From NCBI RefSeq assembly GCF_003697785.1, contig NZ_QOKZ01000001.1, positions 62,001 through 126,000 of the forward strand: a stretch of 64,000 nt of DNA, written 5' to 3'. Below the pieces are notes generated by a model. The model had not been told where the DNA came from and did no database searches. It was given only the letters and a program-made list of their open reading frames with translations. The stretch comes from Paracoccus alkanivorans (lineage in GTDB: Bacteria; Pseudomonadota; Alphaproteobacteria; Rhodobacterales; Rhodobacteraceae). Shown here one piece after another: positions 42,141 to 51,399 of this stretch (position 1 is its first letter; each line of letters starts with the position of its first letter). A program made the position numbers and the translations under genes.

Positions 42141-43255
42141 ATAACAATTCCATCACCTCCGATGTGCTCGTGGTAGGAGGTGGTCTGGTCGGGGCGGCGA
42201 TCGCATGGGGGCTGCTGGATCGGGGGCTGACGGTAACCGTTCTTGACGAAGGCGATATCGCGCTGCGGGCGTCGCGCGGGAATTTCGGGCTGGTCTGGGT
42301 CCAGTCCAAGGGCGACAAGATGCATGAATATGCCCGCTGGACACGCCGATCCGCCGATCTCTGGCCCGATTTCGCCGAGCATCTCGCCGAGGAAACCGGT
42401 ATTTCCCCCAACTACGAGAAACCCGGCGGCCTGCATTTCATCCTTTCCGAAGAAGAGGACAGGCGGGTCCGCGCCCAGCACCAGCGAATGCATGATGTCA
42501 ACGGAGAGCGCGGCTACGGCGCCGAGATGTTGGACCGGCAGCAACTCGACAAGCTGGTGCCCGGTTTGGGACCAGAGGTGATTTCGGGTTCCTACTGCAA
42601 GCATGACGGCCACGCCAATCCGCTGTTACTGCTGCACGCATTGCACAAGGGCCTCGGGCTCCGCGGCGGCCGCTATATCCCCGATGGGCGGGTGGAAACG
42701 CTCGAACGGGACGGCGACGGCTTCAGGGCCACTACCAGTCATGGCAGCTATCTGGGCGGCAGGATCGTGCTTGCGGCGGGGCATGGCAACAAGGTGCTTG
42801 GCCCGATGCTCGGACTGGATGTTCCGATCCACCCGGAAAAGGGGGAAATTCTCGTGACCGAAAGGGTCGCGCCCCTGCTGCCGATGCCGACACATGTCCT
42901 GAGACAAACCAACGAAGGCACGATCATGATCGGTGACAGCCACGAAAACACGGGCTATTCGACCGATTCCGTGATCCCGGTCATGTCCGGCATCGCGCAA
43001 TATGCGATCCGCTGCTTTCCGGCCCTGAGGAACCTGCGCGTTGTCAGGTCATGGGGCGCTGTCCGCATCCTCAGCACGGACGGCTTTCCGGTCTATCAAC
43101 AGTCCACCGATTTTTCCGGAGCCTATACGATCAACTGCCATTCGGGTGTGACCCTGGCCGCGGCGCATGCCGGCCCGCTGGCCCGGATGATCGCCGAGGG
43201 CGAATTCGAGCCTGAAATCACCGCGTTCTCTCCCAGGAGATTCGATCATGCCTAA
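42137..43255 (+). CDS. DAO-family FAD-dependent oxidoreductase (beta-type subunit)
   Basis: A 372-residue flavoprotein. The FAD-binding motif is VLVVGGGLVGAAIAWGLLDRGL at residues 10-31, DEGDIALRASRGNFGLVW follows, and the C-terminal part has NCHSGVTLAAAHAGPLARMI. It belongs with sarcosine/glycine/opine oxidase beta subunits. It overlaps the permease stop and the small [2Fe-2S] gene, suggesting one enzyme complex. A second DAO paralogue lies two genes downstream, so substrate choice between them is open. Confidence 0.88.
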   Translation: MNNNSITSDVLVVGGGLVGAAIAWGLLDRGLTVTVLDEGDIALRASRGNFGLVWVQSKGDKMHEYARWTRRSADLWPDFAEHLAEETGISPNYEKPGGLHFILSEEEDRRVRAQHQRMHDVNGERGYGAEMLDRQQLDKLVPGLGPEVISGSYCKHDGHANPLLLLHALHKGLGLRGGRYIPDGRVETLERDGDGFRATTSHGSYLGGRIVLAAGHGNKVLGPMLGLDVPIHPEKGEILVTERVAPLLPMPTHVLRQTNEGTIMIGDSHENTGYSTDSVIPVMSGIAQYAIRCFPALRNLRVVRSWGAVRILSTDGFPVYQQSTDFSGAYTINCHSGVTLAAAHAGPLARMIAEGEFEPEITAFSPRRFDHA

Positions 43256-43541
43256 GCGTATCGACCCCGATACCGAAACCGTCACCTTCACATTCGAGGG
43301 GCAGATCATCAGGGCACGGCCCGGCGACACGGTCGCATCGGCGCTTGCGGCATCGGGTATCCGGCATCTGCGAGACAGCGCGGTTTCGGGGGAGCCGCGG
43401 GGAATATTCTGCATGATGGGTGCCTGTTTCGACTGCCTGGTCGAGGTGAACGGTCAGCCGAACCGGCAGGCCTGCATGACCCCGGTCTCGCAGGATCTGG
43501 CCGTAAGCAGGCAACGCGGCGGCGTGGAGGTAAAGATATGA
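43248..43541 (+). CDS. Small [2Fe-2S] ferredoxin-like subunit (HcnA/SoxA-like)
   Basis: A 97-residue protein with the plant-type cluster pattern within FCMMGACFDCLVEVNG and NRQACMTPV, preceded by FTFEGQIIRARPGDTVASALAA. It matches the small subunits of hydrogen cyanide synthase, opine oxidases and D-hydroxyproline dehydrogenase. It overlaps both neighbours (8 and 4 bases), as expected for subunits of one complex. Confidence 0.88.
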   Translation: MPKRIDPDTETVTFTFEGQIIRARPGDTVASALAASGIRHLRDSAVSGEPRGIFCMMGACFDCLVEVNGQPNRQACMTPVSQDLAVSRQRGGVEVKI

Positions 43542-44932
43542 CCCAGCTCAAGGATGTTGTGATCATAGGTGCGGGTCCCGCTGGCATGGCTTGTGCAGTC
43601 GAGGCGGCGTCCAAGGGTCTTTCGACCGTTGTGCTGGACGAGAACCCGCAACCAGGTGGGCAGATTTACCGCGCGATCGAATCCGCAACCGAGAACCGGC
43701 TACGTGTTCTAGGTCAGGATTATGCCCGCGGCCGGGAACTCGCCTCGGAATTTCGGCAGGCGAACGGTGTAGATTACCGCCCGGGCAGCACCGTCTGGAA
43801 TATCGGCCCCGACCGGCTCGTGGAATTCTCGCGGGATGGAAAATCCTCGGCCATCCGGGCCGGTCATCTGGTCGTGGCGACCGGCGCCATCGAACGGCCC
43901 TGCCCCTTGCCCGGCTGGACATTGCCCGGCGTTACCACCGCCGGCGCACTGCAAATCCTTCTGAAGACCTCCGGCATCACCTATGAGGGCGCTGTTCTCA
44001 CCGGAAGCGGCCCGTTGCTCTGGTTGCTGGCGGCGCAGATGGTCGATGCCGGCTCGCCTCCGAAGGCGATCGTCGAAACGGTGCCAAGGGAGCGCTTGTT
44101 CAGAACGCTTCCCGAACTGATAGCCGCCTTGGGCGCGCGGGAATATCTTCTCAAGGGGATGTCGATGATCCGCAAGGTAAAACGGTCCGGCGTCAGGATT
44201 CATCTTGGCGCCGAGGATATTGCCATCGAGGGTAGCGGAGCGGTCAGCGCAATCCGGTTCAGATCGAAAGGGACCGAGCATCGAATTGCCACCGATACGG
44301 TAGCGCTGCATCAGGGGGTTGTCCCAAATCAGCAAGTAACCCGGCTGCTGGGCTGCCGGCATTTCTGGGACGACAACCAGAAATGCTTTCGCCCGGAGCT
44401 GTCCGAGGATCGCGAAACCAGCTGCGCGCATGTTTATGTCGCAGGCGATGGCGGCGGGATCGAGGGTGCGAAATCGGCAGAGATGCAGGGACGGCTCGTC
44501 GGGCTCGCGATCGCCGAAAAGGAGGGGCGCGGAACCGGCCCGCGCATCACGGAACTCCGTCTGGCGCTGAAGCGGGAGGCCCGCGTCAGGCCCTTTCTGG
44601 AAAAGCTGTATACCCCGTCGCGGCAAATCCTGCATCCGGACGACGCCACCGTCATCTGTCGTTGCGAGGAGGTCACCGCCGGTTCGGTCAGGGAGACCGT
44701 CGCGCAAGGCGCACCCGGACCGAACCAGGTCAAATCCTTTCTGCGAACAGGCATGGGACCTTGTCAGGGCCGTATCTGCGGACTCGTTGTCACCTCAGTC
44801 ATCTCCGAAAGCAGCGGGAAATCACCGGATGATGTCGATTACTATCGAATCCGCCCTCCGCTGAAGCCACTGCCACTTGCCGAACTCGCCGATTACTCGG
44901 CCGATATGCCGGATTCGCGGGACCCGGCATGA
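43538..44932 (+). CDS. HcnB/OoxA-like flavoprotein with C-terminal BFD-type [2Fe-2S] domain
   Basis: A 464-residue alpha subunit. The N-terminal FAD fold is VVIIGAGPAGMACAVEAAS, a second nucleotide fold follows VLTGSGPLLWLLAAQMV, and the C-terminal bacterioferredoxin-like domain has VICRCEEVTAG and GMGPCQGRICG, holding four Cys. This layout is shared by HcnB, opine oxidase A and D-hydroxyproline dehydrogenase alpha subunits. It should shuttle electrons between the DAO subunit and the respiratory chain. Overlaps both adjacent genes. Confidence 0.9.
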   Translation: MTQLKDVVIIGAGPAGMACAVEAASKGLSTVVLDENPQPGGQIYRAIESATENRLRVLGQDYARGRELASEFRQANGVDYRPGSTVWNIGPDRLVEFSRDGKSSAIRAGHLVVATGAIERPCPLPGWTLPGVTTAGALQILLKTSGITYEGAVLTGSGPLLWLLAAQMVDAGSPPKAIVETVPRERLFRTLPELIAALGAREYLLKGMSMIRKVKRSGVRIHLGAEDIAIEGSGAVSAIRFRSKGTEHRIATDTVALHQGVVPNQQVTRLLGCRHFWDDNQKCFRPELSEDRETSCAHVYVAGDGGGIEGAKSAEMQGRLVGLAIAEKEGRGTGPRITELRLALKREARVRPFLEKLYTPSRQILHPDDATVICRCEEVTAGSVRETVAQGAPGPNQVKSFLRTGMGPCQGRICGLVVTSVISESSGKSPDDVDYYRIRPPLKPLPLAELADYSADMPDSRDPA

Positions 44933-46071
44933 CCATCGTTCCGGCCCCGCACACGACACCTGACCTGCTCGTCATCGGCGGCGGCATCCACGGCTGCGCG
45001 GCTGCCCTTTTTGCGGCAAAGCGCGGCATGTCCGTCACCGTCATCGAAAAAGATTCCGTCGCGCGCCATGCTTCGGGCGTGAATGCAGGAGGGGTGCGCC
45101 GTCTCGGACGGGATTTCGCGGAAGTTCCGATCTCCGTGCGCTCCATGCAGATATGGCACGACATCCCGGATCTGCTGGGCGAGGATTGCGGCTTCCAGAT
45201 CGCGCCGCAGATCAAGCTTGCCGAGAACGAGGAAGAACTTGCCGGCCTGCGCAAGCGTGCGGAAGAACTGGCGATGCTGGGCTTCGAACACGAGGTCGTG
45301 CTGGACCGACATCGCGTGCGCGAGCTGTTGCCGGCGGTCGCCGATCATGTTGTGGGCGGGCTGGCCTGCCTGGACGATGGTTTCGCACAACCCTTCTGGA
45401 CCACGACCGCTTTTCGGCGAAAGGCAGAGCAGCTGGGTGCGGTCTTTGTCGAGGGGACCCGGGCCGAACGCCTGCTGCGCGAGGCAGGCAACTGGGTGGT
45501 AACGACCTTGACTGACAGCTATCGGGCCCCGAAGGTGCTGATCTCCTGCGGCGCCTGGTCGGGAATTCTGGCCGCACAACTGGACGAGCCGGTGCCGGTC
45601 CAAGCCATTGCGCCGCTGATGCTGGTCACGTCGCGGCTCCCGGCCTTCTGCAACGCGGTAGTGGGCGCGACGGGGCGCCCGCTCTCCTTCAAGCAGATGC
45701 CCAATGGCACGGTGGTCATCGGCGGTGGCCGGCGCGGCATCGCCGAACCGGCCAGCAACCGTTCCGAGATCCTGTTCTCGCAACTTCGATTGACCGCCGA
45801 CACCGCGATCAGCCTGTTTCCGATCATGGCCGGCGCCACGATCATCCGGGCATGGTCCGGCATCGAGGGTTGCATGCCCGACGAGATACCGGTGATCGGC
45901 GCATCGAGGAAGCACGAGGGGATCTTCTATTCCTTCGGCTATTCCGCCCACGGTTTTCAACTGGGTCCGGCTGTCGGCGAGTTGATGGCCGAGCTTGCAG
46001 CCACCGGTTCTACCCAGACCGATCTCTCGAAATTCTCGATAGACCGTTTCCACTCCAACCAATGCCAATAA
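44929..46071 (+). CDS. DAO-family FAD-dependent oxidoreductase (HcnC/OoxB-like beta subunit)
   Basis: A 380-residue flavoprotein with LLVIGGGIHGCAAALFAAKRG at the N-terminus, KDSVARHASGVNAGGVRRLGR, and the C-terminal FSYGYSAHGFQLGP-type end (here SFGYSAHGFQLGPAVGELMAE). It directly follows the HcnB-like gene with ATGA overlap and is the best partner for it. The HcnABC-like heterotrimer would oxidise a secondary amine, such as an opine, D-hydroxyproline or N-alkyl amino acid, to an imine. Confidence 0.9.
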   Translation: MTIVPAPHTTPDLLVIGGGIHGCAAALFAAKRGMSVTVIEKDSVARHASGVNAGGVRRLGRDFAEVPISVRSMQIWHDIPDLLGEDCGFQIAPQIKLAENEEELAGLRKRAEELAMLGFEHEVVLDRHRVRELLPAVADHVVGGLACLDDGFAQPFWTTTAFRRKAEQLGAVFVEGTRAERLLREAGNWVVTTLTDSYRAPKVLISCGAWSGILAAQLDEPVPVQAIAPLMLVTSRLPAFCNAVVGATGRPLSFKQMPNGTVVIGGGRRGIAEPASNRSEILFSQLRLTADTAISLFPIMAGATIIRAWSGIEGCMPDEIPVIGASRKHEGIFYSFGYSAHGFQLGPAVGELMAELAATGSTQTDLSKFSIDRFHSNQCQ

Positions 46072-46081
46072 GGAGACAGGC

Positions 46082-46426
46082 ATGATCAAGCGCTACATAC
46101 AGACCAAAATCAATCATCGCGTCGTTGAAGCCGCAGGTATCCTGCATTTCGGCGGACTGATCGCCGATGACCTGTCTCTGGGTATGAAAGGCCAGACAGC
46201 GCAGATCTGCCAGAAGATCGACAAGCTTCTGGAAGAGGTCGGCTCCTCGAAGGAGCAATTGATCACGGCGATGATCTACATCACGGATTTCTCGCAAAAA
46301 GACGGCATGAACGAAGCCTGGCTGGAATGGCTTCCGGCCGAGCATCTGCCGACCCGCGCCACGATCGGCGTCGCGGAGCTGGGCAAGGATGTGCTGATCG
46401 AAGTGGTAGTCAGCGCCGCCCGCTGA
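46082..46426 (+). CDS. RidA-family enamine/imine deaminase
   Basis: A 114-residue RidA (YjgF/YER057c) protein: IKRYIQTKINHRVVEAAGIL, FGGLIADDL, TAQICQKIDKLLEEVGSSKE, and the active-site region LPTRATIGVAELGKDVLIEV. The Arg in TRAT that binds the substrate carboxylate is present. RidA hydrolyses reactive enamine/imine products of flavin amine oxidation, which fits its position right after the oxidase genes. GGAGACAGGC precedes ATG. Confidence 0.88.
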   Translation: MIKRYIQTKINHRVVEAAGILHFGGLIADDLSLGMKGQTAQICQKIDKLLEEVGSSKEQLITAMIYITDFSQKDGMNEAWLEWLPAEHLPTRATIGVAELGKDVLIEVVVSAAR

Positions 46427-46700
46427 GCATTCCCGGAATGAAGGCGTCACCCGATTTTTCGGGATTTCGGCAGGGCCGGTCATATGGCTGTTCCTCCGAC
46501 GTCGCACGGCTGGCCAGTCGGTTTCAACGGCGCTGCATGATGATATCCTGCCCGGTTCCGGAAAACCGCTTGGCAATCCCGGCCGGAAGCTTGAAGATCG
46601 CATCCTGAGGCCCGGCAGCCCCTGTGCGGCCCGCGCACGGATTTCAACATCTCTGTTCCGCGCCGTCTCCGATGATGGCCCGTCCAGGAGAGAACAAGAC

Positions 46701-48368
46701 ATGATCGAAGCAAGACCCGCCCTCCCCTTTCTCTGCCGAAAAGCCCCCGCGCGGGGGGCCGGGGGCGTGGTGGTGACCAACCATCCGCTCGGTTCTTCTG
46801 CAGGGCACGAGATGCTGGCGGCCGGGGGAAATGCGGTCGATGCCGCGGTCGCCTCGTTGCTGGCCCTGACAGTTGTCGAGCCGATGATGGTTGGCATCGC
46901 CGGCGGAGGTGTGGCGCATTTGCGTCTGCGGAACGGGTCACATGTGGTATTCGACTGCCTGTCACAGGCCGCGGCCTCGGCACGCCCCGACATGTTTCGG
47001 CCAGTCGCGGACGAGTTGCCCGACTACATGGAAACCGAGGGCCGACGCAATCTGCTCGGCCCCGGATCGGTTGCTGTACCCGGCAACCTGGCCGGCTGGT
47101 GCGCCATGCAGGCGCAGTACGGCAAACTGCCATTTTCCGACGTCATCTCTCCGGCAATCCGGCTTGCGGCGGGGGGATTCCGGGTGACGCAATACCTGAC
47201 CGGAACCATTCAACGCCACGCCGAGGACATGGCATCGGATCCGGAGATATCGCGTATCTTCCTCCCCGATGGAGCGCCCGCGCAGCCGGGGCATCACCTC
47301 GTGCAGGCCGATTACGCGGAAAGCTTGGCGCTCATCGCCGATCAGGCCGCCGCCGCGTTACATGGCGGCGCACTTGGACAGGCATTGGCCGAGCGGCTGG
47401 CGACAGGTGATGAGGATGCCGGTTCGGTCACGCTTGCCGATCTGGAAAACTATCGTCCGCGCGAACGAGAAGCGATCATTGGCCGGTATCGTGGGCACGA
47501 GATTGCAGGACCGCCGCCACCGGCATCTTCGGGAGTGCATGTCACGCAGATGCTCAACATCCTCGAAGGCTACGATCTGGCCGGGATGGGGTTCGACAGT
47601 GCCGAAAGGCTGCATCTGCTGGCCGAAGTGATCCGCATCGGTTTCGAGGATCGCCGCGCGGCCTCGGGAGATCCGGATTTTGTCGATATTCCGGTGGAGA
47701 AGTTCATATCGAAGGATTATGCCACAGACTGCCGTATGCGGATTCGCGAAACCGGCACTGCGCATCAACTTGCCCCCAACCGTGAAAGCCAGAACACCAC
47801 GCATGTCACCGTGGCCGACCGCGACGGCCTGATTGTCTCGGCCACGCATACGATCAACGGGTTGTTCGGCGCGCGATTCATGGTTCCCGGCACCGGGATC
47901 ATCCCCAACAACTACATGTATAATTTCGACCCGCATCCGGGCAAAGCGCTTTCCATCGCGCCCGGCAAGCGTGTTCCGACCTCGATGGCACCGATGATCG
48001 TGCTAAAAGGCGGCAGGCCGTGCTTTGCACTCGGCCTGCCAGGTGCATTGCGTATCTTTCCCTCGGCGATGCAGGCCATCGTCAACCTGATCGATCACGG
48101 AATGACGCTCCAGCAAGCCGTGGAAGCCCCGAGGATCTGGACCGAGGGCGCGCATGTCGAACTCGAACCCGATTACGCGCATCATGCGGCAGCACTCGAA
48201 AAGATGGGCCATGACATCCGCGTTGTCCCGCATATCGGGGGCGGCATGAACGCCATCGCCTTTGCCCCCGATGGAGAGATGACCGGCGCGGCATGCTGGC
48301 GTGCGGACGGAACGGTTTCCGCACTCGGCGGGGGGCTGGCCGAAGAGGGGGTTTCTTTCCATATCTGA
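46701..48368 (+). CDS. Gamma-glutamyltransferase/hydrolase family protein
   Basis: A 555-residue Ntn-hydrolase of the GGT family. The N-terminal part has VVVTNHPLGSSAGHEMLAAG and NAVDAAVASLLALTVVEP. The autoprocessing/catalytic Thr is in ESQNTTHVTVADRDG near residue 370, and the small subunit has PGKRVPTSMAPMIVLKGG. No signal peptide is evident, so it may be a cytoplasmic member. AGGAGAG precedes ATG. It lies 274 bases after RidA; that gap holds no gene I can support. It may cleave a gamma-glutamyl bond of the imported compound or an amide-like analogue. Confidence 0.88.
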   Translation: MIEARPALPFLCRKAPARGAGGVVVTNHPLGSSAGHEMLAAGGNAVDAAVASLLALTVVEPMMVGIAGGGVAHLRLRNGSHVVFDCLSQAAASARPDMFRPVADELPDYMETEGRRNLLGPGSVAVPGNLAGWCAMQAQYGKLPFSDVISPAIRLAAGGFRVTQYLTGTIQRHAEDMASDPEISRIFLPDGAPAQPGHHLVQADYAESLALIADQAAAALHGGALGQALAERLATGDEDAGSVTLADLENYRPREREAIIGRYRGHEIAGPPPPASSGVHVTQMLNILEGYDLAGMGFDSAERLHLLAEVIRIGFEDRRAASGDPDFVDIPVEKFISKDYATDCRMRIRETGTAHQLAPNRESQNTTHVTVADRDGLIVSATHTINGLFGARFMVPGTGIIPNNYMYNFDPHPGKALSIAPGKRVPTSMAPMIVLKGGRPCFALGLPGALRIFPSAMQAIVNLIDHGMTLQQAVEAPRIWTEGAHVELEPDYAHHAAALEKMGHDIRVVPHIGGGMNAIAFAPDGEMTGAACWRADGTVSALGGGLAEEGVSFHI

Positions 48369-48532
48369 CGCGGCGGACGGGGTGGGTTGGGACAATATCG
48401 GAAATGATGCCCGAAGAAAGCAGGATGACGCGACCATGCCGCGCTGTTTCATCAGGACACCGCCGCACTGCAAGCCCTTGTTCCTGCGCGTTTCCGAGTG
48501 GGACCCCGGTATCCTGCCCCGATGAGAATGCC

Positions 48533-49465
48533 TTAATACCCGCGTGTCACGTCCGCGAGATCGGCGCAGGTTCCGGTTTCATCGAAGGTTTTCAGATTGG
48601 CCGCGATCAGCCGCCCGCCGGTGACCGCATCGATCTGCGACGCCACATGCGGAGTTACCGTAACCGCCGGGTGGTCCCAGAAAGGGTGATCCGGAGGCAG
48701 CGGCTCCTGATGAAAGACATCCAGCGTCGCCTGCTTGATCCTGCCGCCGTCAAGCGCTGCCAGCAGATCCTCCTCGACCAGATGCGGTCCCCGCGCGCAG
48801 TTGATCACGCAGGCCCCCTTGGCCAGTTTCGAGAACAGCCCGGCATCCAGTATCCCCCGTGTCCGGTCCGTCAGCGGCAACAGGTTCACGAGGATCTCGC
48901 AGCCCGAGAGAAAGCTGTCGAACTGATCGTTGCCGGCGAAGGTCTCGACGCCGTCGATGGACTTGGGGGATGCGGACCAGCCCCTTGTCGCGAATCCCAG
49001 CCCCGCAAGCGTCCGCGCCGCCGCCGCACCCAGGTTGCCAAGCCCCATCACCCCGACGATCCGCCGGGGCGCGACAGGCACCACGATGGCGTGCCAGTCA
49101 TGTTCGGCCTGCGCCTGCAACTGGCGCGGCATGTCGCGGTGATGACGCAGCACATGCAGTGCAACATATTCGCGCATCCGTTGCGTCAGGTCATCGCCCA
49201 CGGTGCGGATGATCGGTACTCCCTGCGGCAGGGCTGTGTCTGCCAGCACATGATCGATCCCGGCCCCGATGGACAGGATCGCCCGGAGGTTCGGGAAACG
49301 CGCCAGATCACCCGGACGCGGGCGCCAGACGACGGCATAGCGCACCGAGGCCGGATCCCGGATCGCGTCCAGGGCAGCCACGTCCCAACCGGGAAGCAGG
49401 TCCTGCAGCATCTCGACCCACCAGGCGGTCTTGTCCTCGTGGGGAAGGTAAACGGCAACGGTCAT
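48533..49465 (-). CDS. ghrA: D-2-hydroxyacid dehydrogenase (glyoxylate/hydroxypyruvate reductase A type)
   Basis: A 310-residue NAD(P)-dependent dehydrogenase. It shows LRAILSIGAGIDHVL, the dinucleotide fold VGVMGLGNLGAAAARTLAGLG, the catalytic Arg in INCARGPHLVEEDL, Glu in DVFHQEPLP and His in VTPHVASQID. The compact N-terminal domain matches GhrA. It would reduce glyoxylate or hydroxypyruvate formed by adjacent catabolic pathways. It is divergent from the LysR gene with a 38-base gap. Confidence 0.9.
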   Translation of the reverse strand: MTVAVYLPHEDKTAWWVEMLQDLLPGWDVAALDAIRDPASVRYAVVWRPRPGDLARFPNLRAILSIGAGIDHVLADTALPQGVPIIRTVGDDLTQRMREYVALHVLRHHRDMPRQLQAQAEHDWHAIVVPVAPRRIVGVMGLGNLGAAAARTLAGLGFATRGWSASPKSIDGVETFAGNDQFDSFLSGCEILVNLLPLTDRTRGILDAGLFSKLAKGACVINCARGPHLVEEDLLAALDGGRIKQATLDVFHQEPLPPDHPFWDHPAVTVTPHVASQIDAVTGGRLIAANLKTFDETGTCADLADVTRGY

Positions 49466-49503
49466 GTGATCTCCTTCCTGTCATCCGGTCTATCGGAGAA
49501 ACG

Positions 49504-50418
49504 ATGAATTTCAAGCAACTCGAAGCGTTCTACTGGCTCAGCCAGATCCAGAACTACCGGCTGACGGCGGAACGGCTCGGCCTGACCCAGCCTGCGGTTT
49601 CGGCGCGAATCCATTCGCTCGAAAACGATCTCGGCAAGCTTTTGATCGACCGGGACGCACCGGGCTTCAGGCTGACCGACCAGGGTATCGAGGTTGCCGA
49701 ATTCGCGCTGCAATTCCTCAATCTGCGCGAAACCATGAACGCGCGGCTTCTGGACAGGCAGAAGCAGCGCCTGTCCCTGGGCCTTGCGGGAATGGTGACG
49801 ATCACCTGGGGGCCGCTGCTGCGCGACATGCTGCGGGACCGGCATCCCGAACTGATGGTCGATTTCTATTCCGGCGCGGATGCGCAGCTGCAAGGATTCG
49901 TCGCATCCAGAACGCTCGACATGGCGTTTACCGCCAGCGGCGATCCCGCGCCGGAAGCGGATTTCGTGACACGATACGAGGTGGGCTGGGTCGCAAGACC
50001 CGATATCGTCGGGGATCACGCGCTGCCAATGACGCCCGACGCGCTGAGGAACCTGCCGCTGGTGCTTTATCCCAAGACCTCGCCGCTGTTCAATCCGGTG
50101 GCCGAGTATATCGACGAGATGCTTTCGCAGCCCGCGCCACGGCATTACGGCAACTCGCTGGCCACGATCTGCGAGATGGTCCGGCGGGGATATGGCGCCT
50201 CTGCCCTCGCACTGATTCCGCTGGAAGAGGATATTTCCGCCGGGCGGCTGATCCGGATTCCCGTCACCGAAGACATCGCGCCGCTGGAGGTGATCTGCAC
50301 CTACAGCAACCGCGCCCGCCGCCAGCAGGCAAGGCTCGTGCTCGGGCTTGCACGGGAGGCCGCCCGGGCGTGGTGTGCAGAACATCCGGCCTATGCGTCC
50401 TTTCACGATTATCCCTGA
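49504..50418 (+). CDS. LysR-family transcriptional regulator
   Basis: A 304-residue LysR protein with an N-terminal HTH (MNFKQLEAFYWLSQIQNYRL, then LTQPAVSARIHSLENDLG) and a C-terminal effector domain. It is divergent from ghrA and converges with the creatininase gene after 15 bases. The likely targets are ghrA and the amide-catabolism operon, based on position only. Confidence 0.9.
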   Translation: MNFKQLEAFYWLSQIQNYRLTAERLGLTQPAVSARIHSLENDLGKLLIDRDAPGFRLTDQGIEVAEFALQFLNLRETMNARLLDRQKQRLSLGLAGMVTITWGPLLRDMLRDRHPELMVDFYSGADAQLQGFVASRTLDMAFTASGDPAPEADFVTRYEVGWVARPDIVGDHALPMTPDALRNLPLVLYPKTSPLFNPVAEYIDEMLSQPAPRHYGNSLATICEMVRRGYGASALALIPLEEDISAGRLIRIPVTEDIAPLEVICTYSNRARRQQARLVLGLAREAARAWCAEHPAYASFHDYP

Positions 50419-50433
50419 TCCTCCGGTCACTGG

Positions 50434-51243
50434 TCAGTCATGCAATCCGCGGGCGACGTGATCGCGCACCAGCCCCGCGCCGATGCTGGCCAGCCGAGCG
50501 ACCAGGGCCGCGCCGGTTTCGGCCGAACACAGGCTCGGGTCGCAGCCGTAAGCACCGGTTTCCGTCGCCTCCAGCGCCTCGATGGGCACCTGGATATTCG
50601 CGCCGTCATAGGAAATGCTGGAAAAACCCGAGATTTTCATTCCCTTGATCTCGCTGCCGGCGGGTGCCGGGCGGCGCAGGTCGGGGCGCAGGAGATCGGG
50701 GTAGAAATGCAACCCGACCGAGGTCAGCGGATCGCCGCCATGGCCCGAGGTCTTTTGCGCCGTCTCGGCCCCGATCAGCGCCGGAAGCTGGCCATAGGCC
50801 ACCTGCCACAGATACATCGAAGGCACGAACAGGCCGGCCTTCTGCCGCCAGCGCAACGCCACCTCGGTAATCGCGGGCACATTGCCGCCATGGCCGTTGA
50901 TGATCATCAGCTTGCGGATGCCATGCCGGTTCAGGCAGCCGAACATGTCGTCAAGCAGCGCCGCAAGCGTTGTATGACTGATCGAGATACCGCCATGGCT
51001 GGATTCGAAATAATCCTTGCCGCCGAAGGGAATGACCGGCGCGACAAAGCAGGCCACGCCATCCGCCCGCGCCATCCTGGCGATTTCCACCGCCATAAGG
51101 TCGGCCGCCATGTAATCCCCCATCGGCGCATGGATCCCCTGATCCTCGAGCGAGCCCATCGGCAGCAGCACGACCGCATCCCCGGTCAGTTCCTGCCGCG
51201 CCTCCTCCGAGGTCAGTTCGGCCATGCGGATTTTCTCGATCAT
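50434..51243 (-). CDS. Creatininase-family amidohydrolase
   Basis: A 269-residue creatininase-fold protein. Metal-binding residues are visible: Glu and His in LLPMGSLEDQGIHAPMGDYMAADL (Glu, His, Asp), and INGHGGNVPAITEV. A third metal site is likely in TSGHGGDPLTSVGL. Family members hydrolyse creatinine, 3-dehydro compounds or formamides. GGAG lies upstream of ATG 51243. It is downstream of a DAO oxidase gene separated by 156 bases, in a cluster with hydantoinase/oxoprolinase genes. Confidence 0.87.
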   Translation of the reverse strand: MIEKIRMAELTSEEARQELTGDAVVLLPMGSLEDQGIHAPMGDYMAADLMAVEIARMARADGVACFVAPVIPFGGKDYFESSHGGISISHTTLAALLDDMFGCLNRHGIRKLMIINGHGGNVPAITEVALRWRQKAGLFVPSMYLWQVAYGQLPALIGAETAQKTSGHGGDPLTSVGLHFYPDLLRPDLRRPAPAGSEIKGMKISGFSSISYDGANIQVPIEALEATETGAYGCDPSLCSAETGAALVARLASIGAGLVRDHVARGLHD

Positions 51244-51399
51244 GTGTGCACTCCGGCTGTCTTGTCGTTTCACTCGGGGAGAGTGAAACGATTGCGGCCG
51301 GTGGAAGTCCAATTGAAACGGATTGTCAGGCGATAGAGAAAATTTTCGGGCTTCATGAGCGCGGATGGGCGGGCATGCCGTCCGGCACGACGCCGTTCC

